Part shown: in pieces, positions 1 to 7,795 of the stretch
How the letters are laid out: the number at the start of each line of letters is the position of its first letter
Numbering within the stretch: the first letter of the stretch is position 1
NCBI RefSeq assembly: GCF_024978135.1
Contig: NZ_JANTEZ010000011.1
Span: forward strand, 1-64,000
DNA length: 64,000 nt
Source: Herbiconiux gentiana
GTDB lineage: Bacteria; Actinomycetota; Actinomycetes; Actinomycetales; Microbacteriaceae
Direction: 5' to 3'
Position numbers and translations under genes: made by a program
Notes under the pieces: model-generated
Seen by the model: only the letters and a program-made list of their open reading frames with translations
Told to the model about the DNA's origin: nothing
The model's database searches: none

Positions 1-2
1 TC

Positions 3-1412
3 GGCGTCGGCAGCGGCGAGGTGCTGGTGCCGATGCACCAGGTGGGCGCCGACGTCGTGGGCGCCGCCCTGGCGCTGCCGCTCCCCGCGATCACGGCCGC
101 CCCCGCGTCCGAGACCGTCGACCCCGCCCCCGCCGAGGAGGTGCGGGCCTGCCCCGGCCCCCTCGTGCGCCTCTCCGACGAGTCGGGTCAGGACGCCACC
201 GCCATCTCCGGCGTCGGCACCGCCCAGACCGGCGAGGCCGCCTCCACCCCCGAGGCGGCCATCGACGTCAGCGCCCTGCTCTCGCCCGACGACCGCACCT
301 CCACCGCCGACTCCGCGCCGCTCCGCATCGCGCTGCCGGCCGACGAGGCCGCCACCGGCGACACGCTCTTCGCCGCCGCCCAGTCGCAGAACATCGCCGA
401 GGGAGACCTCGTCGGCCTCGCCACCGCCGCCTGCGGCGAGGCCTCGGCCGACAGCTGGTTGGTAGCCGGTTCGACCACGGTCGGCCGCACCAGCTTCGTG
501 GTGCTGGGCAATCCGGGCGACGTGCCGGCGGTCGTCGACCTCGCTCTCTACGGGGAGCAGGGGCCGATCGACGCGCCGGGCGCCTCGAAGATCGACGTGC
601 CCGCGCGCTCGACGCGCATCCTGTCGCTGGCCGGGCTCGCGCCCGACCTCGCCTCACCCGTGCTGCACGTCACCGCCGAGGTGGGTGCCGTCACGGCCGC
701 GCTGCAGCAGAGCGTCGTGCGGGGTCTGGCGCCCGGCGGCGTCGAGCTGGCCGGTGCCACCGCGGGGGCGTCGACCGAACAGGTGATCGCGGGCATCCGC
801 GTGTCAGGCACCTCGTCGATCGCCGAAAAGGTGGGCAGCCCCGAGACGGCCGATCTGCAGAGCGTGCTGCGCCTGGTCGTGCCGGGCGCCGACCCGGCGT
901 CGGTGACGATCAAGGTCGCCGAGGAGCGCACCGGCGGCACCGAGACCGAGTACCAGCTCGGGCTGACGCCGGGCGTGGTGACCGAGTTTCCGCTGCAGGA
1001 CATCCCCGACGGCCTCTACTCCGTCACCATCGACTCCGACCAGCCCGTGGTGGCCGGCGCGCGCACCTCGACGATCGTCAACGGGACGACCGACTTCGCC
1101 TGGTACCAGCCGGTCGAGCAGCTCGACTCGCCGTTCTTCGTCACCATCGCCGACGGGCCGGGCGCCCGGCTGCACCTGGTGAACGAGAGCGAGGGTGACG
1201 CCGACGTGGTGTTCACCAAGACCGACGGATCCGAGTCGAGCGGCACCTTCGTGCCCGGCGCCCGCTCGCTCTCGCTCGAGCCCGGCTCGTACCTCGTCAC
1301 GTCGTCGGTGCCCGTGGGTGCGGTGGTGAGCTACTTCGGCGACGGCGTGCTCTCGTCGTACACGATCGCCCGGCCCGGCCCCGAGGCGACGCCGATCACG
1401 GTCTACCCCTAG
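3..1412 (+). CDS. DUF5719 family envelope protein, 5' end outside window
   Basis: The frame is open to the left edge, so the true start is not in the window; the first internal GTG is at 21 but is probably not the start. The first visible residues form a hydrophobic stretch (DVVGAALALPLPAITA) that reads as the end of a signal anchor. About 430 extracytoplasmic residues follow, rich in Ala, Gly, Ser, Thr and Val, with an early CPGP motif. Length, composition and position next to the metallopeptidase-like and DUF3499 genes fit actinobacterial DUF5719 proteins, which usually follow a large glycosyltransferase gene. The role is unknown; a cell-envelope role is inferred from the exported region only. 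Confidence 0.75.
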   Translation, partial: GVGSGEVLVPMHQVGADVVGAALALPLPAITAAPASETVDPAPAEEVRACPGPLVRLSDESGQDATAISGVGTAQTGEAASTPEAAIDVSALLSPDDRTSTADSAPLRIALPADEAATGDTLFAAAQSQNIAEGDLVGLATAACGEASADSWLVAGSTTVGRTSFVVLGNPGDVPAVVDLALYGEQGPIDAPGASKIDVPARSTRILSLAGLAPDLASPVLHVTAEVGAVTAALQQSVVRGLAPGGVELAGATAGASTEQVIAGIRVSGTSSIAEKVGSPETADLQSVLRLVVPGADPASVTIKVAEERTGGTETEYQLGLTPGVVTEFPLQDIPDGLYSVTIDSDQPVVAGARTSTIVNGTTDFAWYQPVEQLDSPFFVTIADGPGARLHLVNESEGDADVVFTKTDGSESSGTFVPGARSLSLEPGSYLVTSSVPVGAVVSYFGDGVLSSYTIARPGPEATPITVYP

Positions 1413-1413
1413 C

Positions 1414-1438
1414 CGGGGCGGCGGCGCAGCCGGCCCCG
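1414..1438. terminator. Possible bidirectional hairpin between convergent genes
   Basis: CGGGGC at 1414-1419 can pair with GCCCCG at 1433-1438, and the 13-nt loop contains further CGGC/GCCG pairing. It sits just after the DUF5719 stop and just before the stop of the convergent metallopeptidase-like gene. No T tract follows, so termination is inferred only from position and pairing. Confidence 0.35.
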
Positions 1439-1442
1439 TGCC

Positions 1443-1883
1443 TCAGAAGTGCCGGAACCGCTCCGGCGCCAGATCCCACGGATCCTTGCCCAGCAGCTCC
1501 GCGACCGCCCGGAACACGCACGACTCGATCGCGAGCCGCCGATGCGTCTCGTCGTCCTCGTGCAGCCGCGACATCCGCTCGATGGGCAGCCGGAACATGA
1601 TCACCCGCGATGTCGTGACCGCCCAGCGGTCGACGTGGTCGGGCGAGCCGAAGCTGCCGAACGGCATGGTCGCCACCTCGAACCGCACCCCGTCGAGCTC
1701 GGCCGGCCAGAGGCTCTTGAGGTACTCGGCGGTCGACGCGACGGTCTGGTCGAAAAGATCGATGCGCGTGCGCAGGAACGGCAGGTGCGGCCCCGCCACC
1801 GACGAGCGCAGCTCGCGCCCGTGCCGGCTGCGGCTGCGCGCCCGCACGGCCGCCGATCGCGGAGACCTGCGGGAACGTGCCAT
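1443..1883 (-). CDS. Metallopeptidase-family protein lacking HExxH
   Basis: A 146-residue protein with a very basic N-terminus (MARSRRSPRSAAVRARSRSR) and a compact C-terminal domain. Overall pattern and neighbourhood match the actinobacterial zincin-like metallopeptidase family, which has a minimal zincin fold. The zinc-binding HExxH helix of active members is absent: the equivalent C-terminal helix reads IESCVFRAVAELLGKDPWDL, with no histidine pair. That is common in the actinobacterial branch of the family and suggests a non-catalytic or altered role. It converges on the DUF5719 gene. The family call is fairly safe; peptidase activity is doubtful. Confidence 0.65.
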   Translation of the reverse strand: MARSRRSPRSAAVRARSRSRHGRELRSSVAGPHLPFLRTRIDLFDQTVASTAEYLKSLWPAELDGVRFEVATMPFGSFGSPDHVDRWAVTTSRVIMFRLPIERMSRLHEDDETHRRLAIESCVFRAVAELLGKDPWDLAPERFRHF

Positions 1884-2006
1884 GCCCCCAGTCTAGAGCG
1901 GCGCCGACCGGCTCCGACCGGCATCGGCCCGGCGCCGGCTGCTCCTGCGGGCGACACGGTGCGCGCCTGCGGCCCGGTGTCGGAGGCCGCGGTTAGGCTG
2001 GCAGCG

Positions 2007-2213
2007 ATGACGAACAGGGAATGCTCTCGGCCCTCGTGCCGTGGTGAGGCCACCACGACGCTCACCTACGACTACGCCGATTCGCTCATCGTCGTCGGCC
2101 CGCTCAGCCCCGTCGCCGAGCCGCACAGCTACGACCTCTGCGCCCGCCACATCGACCGCTTCTCGGCCCCTCAGGGCTGGCAGGTCATGCGGCACGTGTT
2201 CATCGAGAACTAG
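2007..2213 (+). CDS. DUF3499 family protein
   Basis: A 68-residue protein starting MTNRECSRPSCRGEAT and ending WQVMRHVFIEN. Two Cys at 6 and 11 and a later CARH (45-48) resemble a small zinc-ribbon, typical of DUF3499. The ATG at 2007 follows a TAGGCT box (1994-1999) by 7 nt, so the mRNA is probably leaderless; there is no Shine-Dalgarno sequence. Longer versions of the frame begin upstream inside the antisense of the metallopeptidase gene and are not supported. Its last 14 bases overlap the end of the convergent DUF2834 gene. Function unknown; it is conserved beside the metallopeptidase-like gene in actinobacteria. Confidence 0.8.
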   Translation: MTNRECSRPSCRGEATTTLTYDYADSLIVVGPLSPVAEPHSYDLCARHIDRFSAPQGWQVMRHVFIEN

Positions 2214-2634
2214 ACGCTCCCGCTGCCGGCGGGGTTCCGGATGCGCGTTCCGCCCGCTCCCCGGCGAGCCGCCGTTCGCGCGCCGAGAGGAACAGCGGGA
2301 ACGCGAACGCCAGCGCCACGAGCGGCACCAGCAGCACGTAGAGCCAGAGGCCGCGCATCCGGAGCCGACGCCCCTCGACGACCATGAGCACGATGGCGGC
2401 GACCGCCACCACGGCGAGGTCGACCCCGAGCGAGTCGACCGACGGCCCACTGCCGAACCACTCGCCGAGGAAGTCGCGCCGCTCGACGATCGCGACGACG
2501 TTGAACGTCCAGGTGCCGACGAGGCCCACCACCGCCAGCACGAGGTAGACCACGGCGGCGGGCGTCCACCGCCCCGGGGCATGGCCGCGACCGGCCGCGC
2601 GAACGCCCCCGCTCCCGGCGCTCCCGGCGCTCAC
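2200..2634 (-). CDS. DUF2834 domain membrane protein
   Basis: From the GTG at 2634 the protein has 144 residues with three hydrophobic segments: VVYLVLAVVGLVGTW, DLAVVAVAAIVLMVV and LWLYVLLVPLVALAFAFPLF. The loop FNVVAIVERRDFLGEWF between the first two is the typical DUF2834 region. No ATG lies upstream of the first helix in this frame, so a GTG start is required. The start sits inside the first copy of a 29-bp tandem duplication whose second copy carries the stop of the upstream membrane-protein gene. The function of the family is not known. Probably transcribed with the two genes upstream. Confidence 0.7.
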   Translation of the reverse strand: MSAGSAGSGGVRAAGRGHAPGRWTPAAVVYLVLAVVGLVGTWTFNVVAIVERRDFLGEWFGSGPSVDSLGVDLAVVAVAAIVLMVVEGRRLRMRGLWLYVLLVPLVALAFAFPLFLSARERRLAGERAERASGTPPAAGASSSR

Positions 2635-2684
2635 GCGCGCACCCCGTCGCTCCCGGCGCTCACGCGCGCACCCCGTCGCTCGCC
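2627..2684. repeat. 29-bp tandem duplication across a gene junction
   Basis: A 29-bp unit containing CGCTCACGCGCGCACCCCGT occurs twice in a row (TCAC cores at 2631 and 2660). The right copy holds the TGA of the multi-helix membrane-protein gene (2660-2662); the left copy holds the GTG start of the DUF2834 gene (2634). As 29 is not a multiple of 3, the same bases are read in different frames in the two copies. Confidence 0.8.
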
Positions 2685-3784
2685 ACGCCCACCGTCTCGC
2701 CCGCCCCGTGCGACGACGACGCCGCCACCGCCGCCGCACCCGACGCCGCAGCCGCAGCGGCACCCGACGCCGCAGCGGCGCTCGACGGCGGGGTCGGCGC
2801 CGCACCCGACGGCCCTCGCTCAGGCCACGGCGCCGCCGCCGCCCCTCGACCCACCCGGGCCGCCCGAACCAGCACCGCCGCCGCCGCGAGGAGCACCCCG
2901 CCCGCCACCGCCCAGCCCGCCACGAGCACCGCGCCCGACGGCTGCATGATCGACTGCCCCGCCAGCGCCTGCGCGGTCAGCACCGCGAGCCCGCCCGCGT
3001 ACCCCGCCACGACCACGACCACGAGCCGCCGCCGCACCCGGTCGTCGGCAAGCACCCGCACCCGCCGCCCGAGCAGGTCGAGCCCGATCGCGACGAGCGG
3101 GATCAGCTGCAGCGCGTGCATGCCCACGAAGTGCGGGATGCGGAGGTCGCCCGCCACGGTGCTCCACCCGAGCACCGGCAGCCCCGGCCCGCCGTCGGCG
3201 AGCCCCACCGTGTGCGCCCCGACCACACCCTGCCAGTCGTCGAGCTGTGCGGCCGTCGGCCCCGTCATCAGGAAGGCCAGCCCCATGCCGACCAGGGCGA
3301 GCGCGGCCCCCGCCCGCACGGCGAGGGTGAGCGACGGCGTCGGCAGCCGGAACCAGAACAGCAGCACCGTCGTCACGAAGGTCGCGACGTAGAGCACGGT
3401 GATCGAGACGGCCATGGTGGCCCAGACCGCCGCCGAGAATCCGCTCGAGACGTTGAAGTGGCTCGTGGTGCCCGCGGCCGCCGCACCCACGATGGCCACC
3501 TGCTCCACCGCGAGGGCCACCGCGATCACGATGCCGGCCCCGTGCGCCAGCCGCCGGAAGCGGGGGAGGTGCGCTATCAGCCACGCCCACGTGACGCTGT
3601 ACACGAGGATCGACAGCGAGAACTTCAGCGGCTTCAGCCACACCTCGGCCCCCGTCACCTGCCGCGGGTCGACGAGCGCGCCCACGAGACAGACGACCGA
3701 GCACAGCACCATCAGGGCGGCGACGGCCATCAGCGGCCGGTGCCAGCCGAAGGCCCGCAGCAGGGCGGGGCGGGAAGCGGTCAT
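2660..3784 (-). CDS. Multi-helix integral membrane protein, function unknown
   Basis: A 374-residue protein with eight to nine hydrophobic helices, for example MAVAALMVLCSVVCLVGALV, FSLSILVYSVTWAWLIAHL and AALALVGMGLAFLMTG. A polar motif DLRIPHFVGMHALQLIPL sits before a late helix and may carry functional His residues. The last ~60 residues are a low-complexity Ala/Ser/Pro tail. Its ATG overlaps the stop of the MerR gene by 4 bp (ATGA at 3781-3784), so the two are translationally coupled and this gene is the likely target or partner of the regulator. I cannot assign a transported substrate or enzyme activity. Confidence 0.7.
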   Translation of the reverse strand: MTASRPALLRAFGWHRPLMAVAALMVLCSVVCLVGALVDPRQVTGAEVWLKPLKFSLSILVYSVTWAWLIAHLPRFRRLAHGAGIVIAVALAVEQVAIVGAAAAGTTSHFNVSSGFSAAVWATMAVSITVLYVATFVTTVLLFWFRLPTPSLTLAVRAGAALALVGMGLAFLMTGPTAAQLDDWQGVVGAHTVGLADGGPGLPVLGWSTVAGDLRIPHFVGMHALQLIPLVAIGLDLLGRRVRVLADDRVRRRLVVVVVAGYAGGLAVLTAQALAGQSIMQPSGAVLVAGWAVAGGVLLAAAAVLVRAARVGRGAAAAPWPERGPSGAAPTPPSSAAAASGAAAAAASGAAAVAASSSHGAGETVGVASDGVRA

Positions 3785-4404
3785 CGGAGGTTCCTCTCAG
3801 CGGTGCGGTGGGCCTGGGCGATGCGCCGGAGGCCGAGGGAGAGCGTGTCGCCGAGCACGGTGCCGACGACCATGAGCTCGGTGCGGTCGGCCCGGTCGGC
3901 GATGGCGCCCACCGCGTCGAGATCGGCCGAGGCGACCGTGGCGGCGGCCTCGGCGTAGCGGTCGAGGTAGTCGTCGGTGAGCGGATGCCCCGCCTTCGCG
4001 AACGCGTCGATCGTCTGCGCCACGATGCGGCGCCCGACGTTGTCGCCGCAGTGCGCCCACCCGGCGCGCTCGATCACCCCGTCGGCGCGCTCGTAGCTCT
4101 CGGCCCCCGGCTCGGAGACCCCGGGCACCGCGTCGCGCGACAGCGCGTTCTGCGCGGTCTCGAAGGTCTCCGCGATCGGCCGCTCGTCGTCGAGGGCCTC
4201 GAGCACGGCCGACACCGAGCCGATCGAGAGCTTGCCCACCTCGAGCAGGGCCCGGATGAGCCTCAGCCGGTGCAGGTGCGAGTCGTCGTAGCTGGTGCGG
4301 TTGCCGCCCTCCCGGGTGCCCGCCGGCAGCAGCCCCTCCCGCACGTAGTACTTGATCGTGGCGGCGGGGGTGCCCGAGACGTCGGCGAGGGCGGAGATGA
4401 GCAT
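3781..4404 (-). CDS. MerR family transcriptional regulator
   Basis: A 207-residue DNA-binding protein. The N-terminal winged helix is clear: LADVSGTPAATIKYYVREGLLPAGTREGGNRTSYDD matches the MerR pattern, including the Y-REGLLP wing entry. Residues 40-70 (RLRLIRALLEVGKLSIGSVSAVL) continue the helical dimerisation part. The C-terminal half is an alpha-helical effector domain without the Cys pairs of metal sensors, so the ligand is unknown. It heads a leftward operon with the overlapping membrane protein and probably the DUF2834 gene. The palindromic region upstream suggests autoregulation. Confidence 0.85.
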   Translation of the reverse strand: MLISALADVSGTPAATIKYYVREGLLPAGTREGGNRTSYDDSHLHRLRLIRALLEVGKLSIGSVSAVLEALDDERPIAETFETAQNALSRDAVPGVSEPGAESYERADGVIERAGWAHCGDNVGRRIVAQTIDAFAKAGHPLTDDYLDRYAEAAATVASADLDAVGAIADRADRTELMVVGTVLGDTLSLGLRRIAQAHRTAERNLR

Positions 4405-4410
4405 GCGCCG

Positions 4411-4440
4411 ATAGTAGCACTACCGGTAGCGCCACTACCA
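4411..4440 (-). promoter_or_regulatory. Palindromic operator/-10 region of the merR operon
   Basis: On the minus strand this reads as interleaved inverted repeats around the perfect decamer CTACCGGTAG (4420-4429), flanked by GTAGTG on one side and TGCTAC on the other. A TACTAT box (4411-4416) lies 6 nt before the merR ATG, giving a likely leaderless transcript. MerR proteins typically bind such symmetric elements at their own promoter; binding is inferred. Confidence 0.55.
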
Positions 4441-4477
4441 GCTCGAATACGACGACCTTCTGGGCGGGCCGGACCGA

Positions 4478-5404
4478 TCAGCGGTCGGGGAACCCGTTCG
4501 GCAGACCCCTCAGCACCGGGTCGACGCGCGAGAGCCGCTCCCGCTCGATCATCAGCGCGCGGTACTCCCGGTCGCGCCGCAGGGCGGCGACCCCCACCAG
4601 GAAGGTCTCCGGATGCACGTTCGGCAGCGGGGACACGAACGGCGACGTCTCGGCGGCGAGCTCGTGGGCGAGCCGGGCACGCGTGGCCGGGGTCATCCGC
4701 GAGGCCTGGGTGAGGAAGGCCACGAGCCGCCGGGACAGGCGGTCGGGCAGCTTCGCCACGTCGGCGGTCTGCGCCCAGAGCGCGAGCTCGGCCGGCACCC
4801 CGACGGAGAAGGGCCGCGGGGCGGGCACCCGCTCGTGCTGGCTGTAGGTGCCGGCCAGCAGGTCGCCGAGCCGCTTCGAGCGGGAGTTCAGCAGCGAGGT
4901 CACGAAGGCGAGCCCGCCGAAGGTGGCGAAGATCTCGACGAAGCCGAGCAGGCCGCGGATGATGCTGTGCCGCAGGGCGATGGATCCTCCGTCGTCGCGC
5001 ACGATGCGGGCGCCGATGACGAGCCGGCCGAGGGAACGGCCGCCCGAGGCGAACTCGACCACGATCGGGGCGATCACGAGGAAGGCGATCACGAGGGCGA
5101 TCGACAGCGCCTGGGTGAGCGCCGGATCGAACGCGACCCCGCTGGCCACCACCGCGGAGAAGACCCAGATGGCGCCGATGAGCGGGAGCACGTAGGCGGC
5201 GAAGTCGATGGCGCCGCTGGCGCTCCGCAGCAGGAAGCTCGCGGGCCGCACGTCGAGGGCGACGGCCTCGCCGGTGAGCAGCTCGTCGTCGGCGACCGAG
5301 GCGCTCGACCCCGAGGCGCCCGACACCGAGGCGCTCGACCCCGAGGCGCTCGCGCTCGCGCTCGCTCCCACCGCGCTTGTTCCCCCCACGGACGGCTGCG
5401 ACAT
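4478..5404 (-). CDS. RDD family membrane protein
   Basis: From the ATG at 5404 the protein has 308 residues (an in-frame ATG at 5413 would add three). A Ser/Ala/Gly-rich tail of ~30 residues is followed by the RDD domain: ASFLLRSASGAIDFAAYVLPLIGAIWVFSA, a second helix ALSIALVIAFLVIAPIVVEF, then GRSLGRLVIGARIVRDDGGS and a third hydrophobic segment. The C-terminal ~120 residues are soluble and helical. RDD proteins are small membrane proteins, often paired with SpoIIM-like partners, as here: the SpoIIM gene starts 17 bp away on the other strand. The exact role is unknown; some RDD proteins are linked to ion transport. Confidence 0.8.
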   Translation of the reverse strand: MSQPSVGGTSAVGASASASASGSSASVSGASGSSASVADDELLTGEAVALDVRPASFLLRSASGAIDFAAYVLPLIGAIWVFSAVVASGVAFDPALTQALSIALVIAFLVIAPIVVEFASGGRSLGRLVIGARIVRDDGGSIALRHSIIRGLLGFVEIFATFGGLAFVTSLLNSRSKRLGDLLAGTYSQHERVPAPRPFSVGVPAELALWAQTADVAKLPDRLSRRLVAFLTQASRMTPATRARLAHELAAETSPFVSPLPNVHPETFLVGVAALRRDREYRALMIERERLSRVDPVLRGLPNGFPDR

Positions 5405-5421
5405 GAATATCATCTAATCAG
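5405..5421. promoter_or_regulatory. Very short divergent promoter region
   Basis: Only 17 bp separate the two start codons. On the plus strand TATCAT lies 11 nt before the SpoIIM ATG; on the minus strand TAGATG lies 7 nt before the RDD ATG. Both are plausible -10 boxes of leaderless transcripts, so the two promoters would overlap back to back and extend into each other's coding sequence. Read by eye; not a firm promoter call. Confidence 0.4.
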
Positions 5422-6417
5422 ATGGATCTTGACGCGTACTCCGAAGCCCATCGCGACGAGTGGACTCGTCTCGATGACCTCGGGCGACGGCGCTCGTTCT
5501 CGGGCCGCGAGGCCGACGAGCTGATCGAGCGGTACCAGTCGGGGTCGACCCAGCTCTCGGCCATCAAGACGGTGGCGGGCTCCACGGCCCAGGGCGACCG
5601 CTTGTCGGTCTCGCTCTCGCGGGCCCGGCTGCGGTTCACCGGCGCCGGGTCGAACCTGCTGCGGCAGCTGCCGCTCTTCTTCGCGGTGCAGCTTCCCGCC
5701 GCCCTCTACCGGTTGCGCTGGCTCACCCTCGCCGTCGCGGTCGCGACCGTCGTGATCGCCGGGCTCTATGCGATCTGGATCTCGCAGAACCCCGCGGTGC
5801 TGGCCGCCCTCGGCGACGACGCGACGTTGAAGAAGCTGGCGGAGGAGGACTTCGTCGACTACTACTCCGAGAATCCGGCGGCCTCGTTCACGGGGCTCGT
5901 CTGGACGAACAACGCCTGGATCGCCGCCCAGTGCATCGCCTTCGGCATCCTCGGCTTCTACGTGCCCGCGATCATCATCAGCAACGCCCAGAACCTGGGC
6001 GTGAACGCCGCCGTCATGTTCGAGTACGGCCACGGCGACATCTTCTTCCTCTACATCATGCCGCACGGGCTGCTCGAGCTGACGGCCATCTTCGTGGCCG
6101 CGGCGGCCGGGCTCCGCATCTTCTGGGCCTGGGTCGCGCCCGGGGCGAAGACCCGTGGGCGCTCGCTCGCCGAGAACGGGCGGTCGCTGTTCACGGTGGC
6201 GATCGGCCTGGTGTTCGTGCTGTTCGTCTCGGGGGTCATCGAGGGCTTCGTGACACCGGCGCCCTGGCCCTGGCCCGTGAAGATCGGCATCGGAGCGCTC
6301 GCTCTGCTGGCGTTCCTGTTCTACATGGTCGTCATCGGCGGCCGGGCCGCGCGGGCGGGCCAGACGGGCGACCTCGAGGAGTTCGAGGCGGGGGCCACCC
6401 AGCTCGTCGCGGGCTGA
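5422..6417 (+). CDS. Stage II sporulation protein M family membrane protein
   Basis: A 331-residue protein matching the SpoIIM (DUF95) family. A soluble N-terminal part (about 1-95) contains the LIERYQSGSTQLSAIKT region, followed by about six hydrophobic helices. The central motif FIxxN-type region appears as NAWIAAQCIAFGILGFYVPAIIISNAQNLGVNAAV, and PHGLLELTAIFVAAAAGLRI is the family signature. In spore formers SpoIIM works in engulfment; in non-sporulating actinobacteria the homologue is of unknown function and travels with RDD, DUF58 and MoxR genes, as here. It converges on the DUF58 gene. Confidence 0.9.
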   Translation: MDLDAYSEAHRDEWTRLDDLGRRRSFSGREADELIERYQSGSTQLSAIKTVAGSTAQGDRLSVSLSRARLRFTGAGSNLLRQLPLFFAVQLPAALYRLRWLTLAVAVATVVIAGLYAIWISQNPAVLAALGDDATLKKLAEEDFVDYYSENPAASFTGLVWTNNAWIAAQCIAFGILGFYVPAIIISNAQNLGVNAAVMFEYGHGDIFFLYIMPHGLLELTAIFVAAAAGLRIFWAWVAPGAKTRGRSLAENGRSLFTVAIGLVFVLFVSGVIEGFVTPAPWPWPVKIGIGALALLAFLFYMVVIGGRAARAGQTGDLEEFEAGATQLVAG

Positions 6418-6453
6418 GCGGATGGCCCGGCCACTGGCATCCTGGACGGCCCG

Positions 6454-7761
6454 CTAGAGCCGACCGGCCGCCTTCAGCGCGATGTACCGGTCGGCGAGGG
6501 CCGGTGGCAGCTCGGCCGGCGACCCGGTGATGACGTCGGCGCCGAACCGCTTCAGCACCGTGGTCACACGGGCCGCGTCGAGCAGCGCCCGCTCGGCCGC
6601 CGCCGCGCGGTAGACCTCCTCGCGATCGCCGCGGTGGTGCACGCCGGCGGTCACGTCGGGATCGGTCACCGAGCTCACGACGACGGTGTGGTCGCGGGTG
6701 AGCTGCGGCACGATCGCCATCAGCTCGCGGGAGATGCCGGGGGAGTCGATCGCCGTGGCGAGCACGACCAGCGAGCGCTGCGTCGTGCCCTGTCGCACGA
6801 GGCCGGGCACCGCCGTCCAGTCCATCTCGATCAGGTCGGGATCGATCGGCGCCATCACGTCGACCATCCGAGAGAGCAGTTCGGGGCCGGACGCCCCGTG
6901 CACCCGGCCGCGCAGCCGGCGGTCGTAGAGGATGACGTCGACCCGGTCGCCCGCGCGGGTGGCGAGAGCCGCGAGCAGCAGCGCGCTCTCGAACGCGGTG
7001 TCGATGCGCGGCTCGTCGTCGATGCGCGCGGCCTGAGTGCGCCCGGTGTCGATCACGATCACCACACGCCGGTCGCGCTCGGGCCGCCAGGTGCGCACCA
7101 TCACGTCGCTGTGCCGGGCGGTGGCCCGCCAGTCGATGGAGCGCACGTCGTCGCCCCGCACGTACTCGCGCAGGCTGTCGAACTCGGTGCCCTGGCCCCG
7201 GATCATCACGCTCGCCCGCCCGTCGAGCTCGCGCAGCCGGGCCAGCCGGGAGGGCAGGTGCTTGCGGGCGTTGAACGGGGGCAGCACGCGGATGCGCCCC
7301 GGCGCCGTCAGGGTCGCCTGGCGGGCGGCCAGCCCGAGCGGTCCGAGGCTCCGCACGGTGATGCGCTCGGTGCGCCGCTCGCCGCGCCGGAAGGGCGTGA
7401 GGGTCAGGGTCAGGGCCCGGCGCTCTCCGGCGGGGATCGTGACCGGCAGGCGTGCGGTGCTCGCCCCGGCCGAGGGCTGCCAGGCGTCGCGGACGACGGC
7501 TCTGAGCATCCGTCGACCGGTGTTGGTGAGGTACAGGGTGCTCGTGGCCGTGTCACCGAGTCGCACCCGGGCCGGCAGGGTGCGGTCGACGCCGAGGCGC
7601 CGGGGTGAGGCGGCGGCGACCAGGTCGATCACGACGAGCACCACGACGAGCACGATCCAGGCCAGCAGCGCCTCAAGCGCGCGGTCGTAGAACTCGCCGA
7701 TCAGCACCACCGGCACGACGCCGAGGGCCACGAGGGCGACGAGCCGCCCCGTGACCGTCAC
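6454..7761 (-). CDS. DUF58 domain protein of a MoxR module
   Basis: A 435-residue protein. Two adjacent hydrophobic segments near the N-terminus (10-22, 32-50) anchor it in the membrane. A beta-rich middle region leads to the DUF58 signature GTEFDSLREYVRGDDVRSID (191-210) followed by WRATARHSD. A von Willebrand A-like core with VVIVIDTGR (233-241) follows; the usual DxSxS metal site is changed to DTGRT. DUF58 proteins work with MoxR AAA+ ATPases in assembling or activating envelope or enzyme complexes. It starts with GTG, 34 bp after the MoxR stop, and is last in the operon. Confidence 0.88.
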   Translation of the reverse strand: MTVTGRLVALVALGVVPVVLIGEFYDRALEALLAWIVLVVVLVVIDLVAAASPRRLGVDRTLPARVRLGDTATSTLYLTNTGRRMLRAVVRDAWQPSAGASTARLPVTIPAGERRALTLTLTPFRRGERRTERITVRSLGPLGLAARQATLTAPGRIRVLPPFNARKHLPSRLARLRELDGRASVMIRGQGTEFDSLREYVRGDDVRSIDWRATARHSDVMVRTWRPERDRRVVIVIDTGRTQAARIDDEPRIDTAFESALLLAALATRAGDRVDVILYDRRLRGRVHGASGPELLSRMVDVMAPIDPDLIEMDWTAVPGLVRQGTTQRSLVVLATAIDSPGISRELMAIVPQLTRDHTVVVSSVTDPDVTAGVHHRGDREEVYRAAAAERALLDAARVTTVLKRFGADVITGSPAELPPALADRYIALKAAGRL

Positions 7762-7795
7762 GGCCGGGCCGCCTCTGCCGGGTGGGGGAGCCTCA

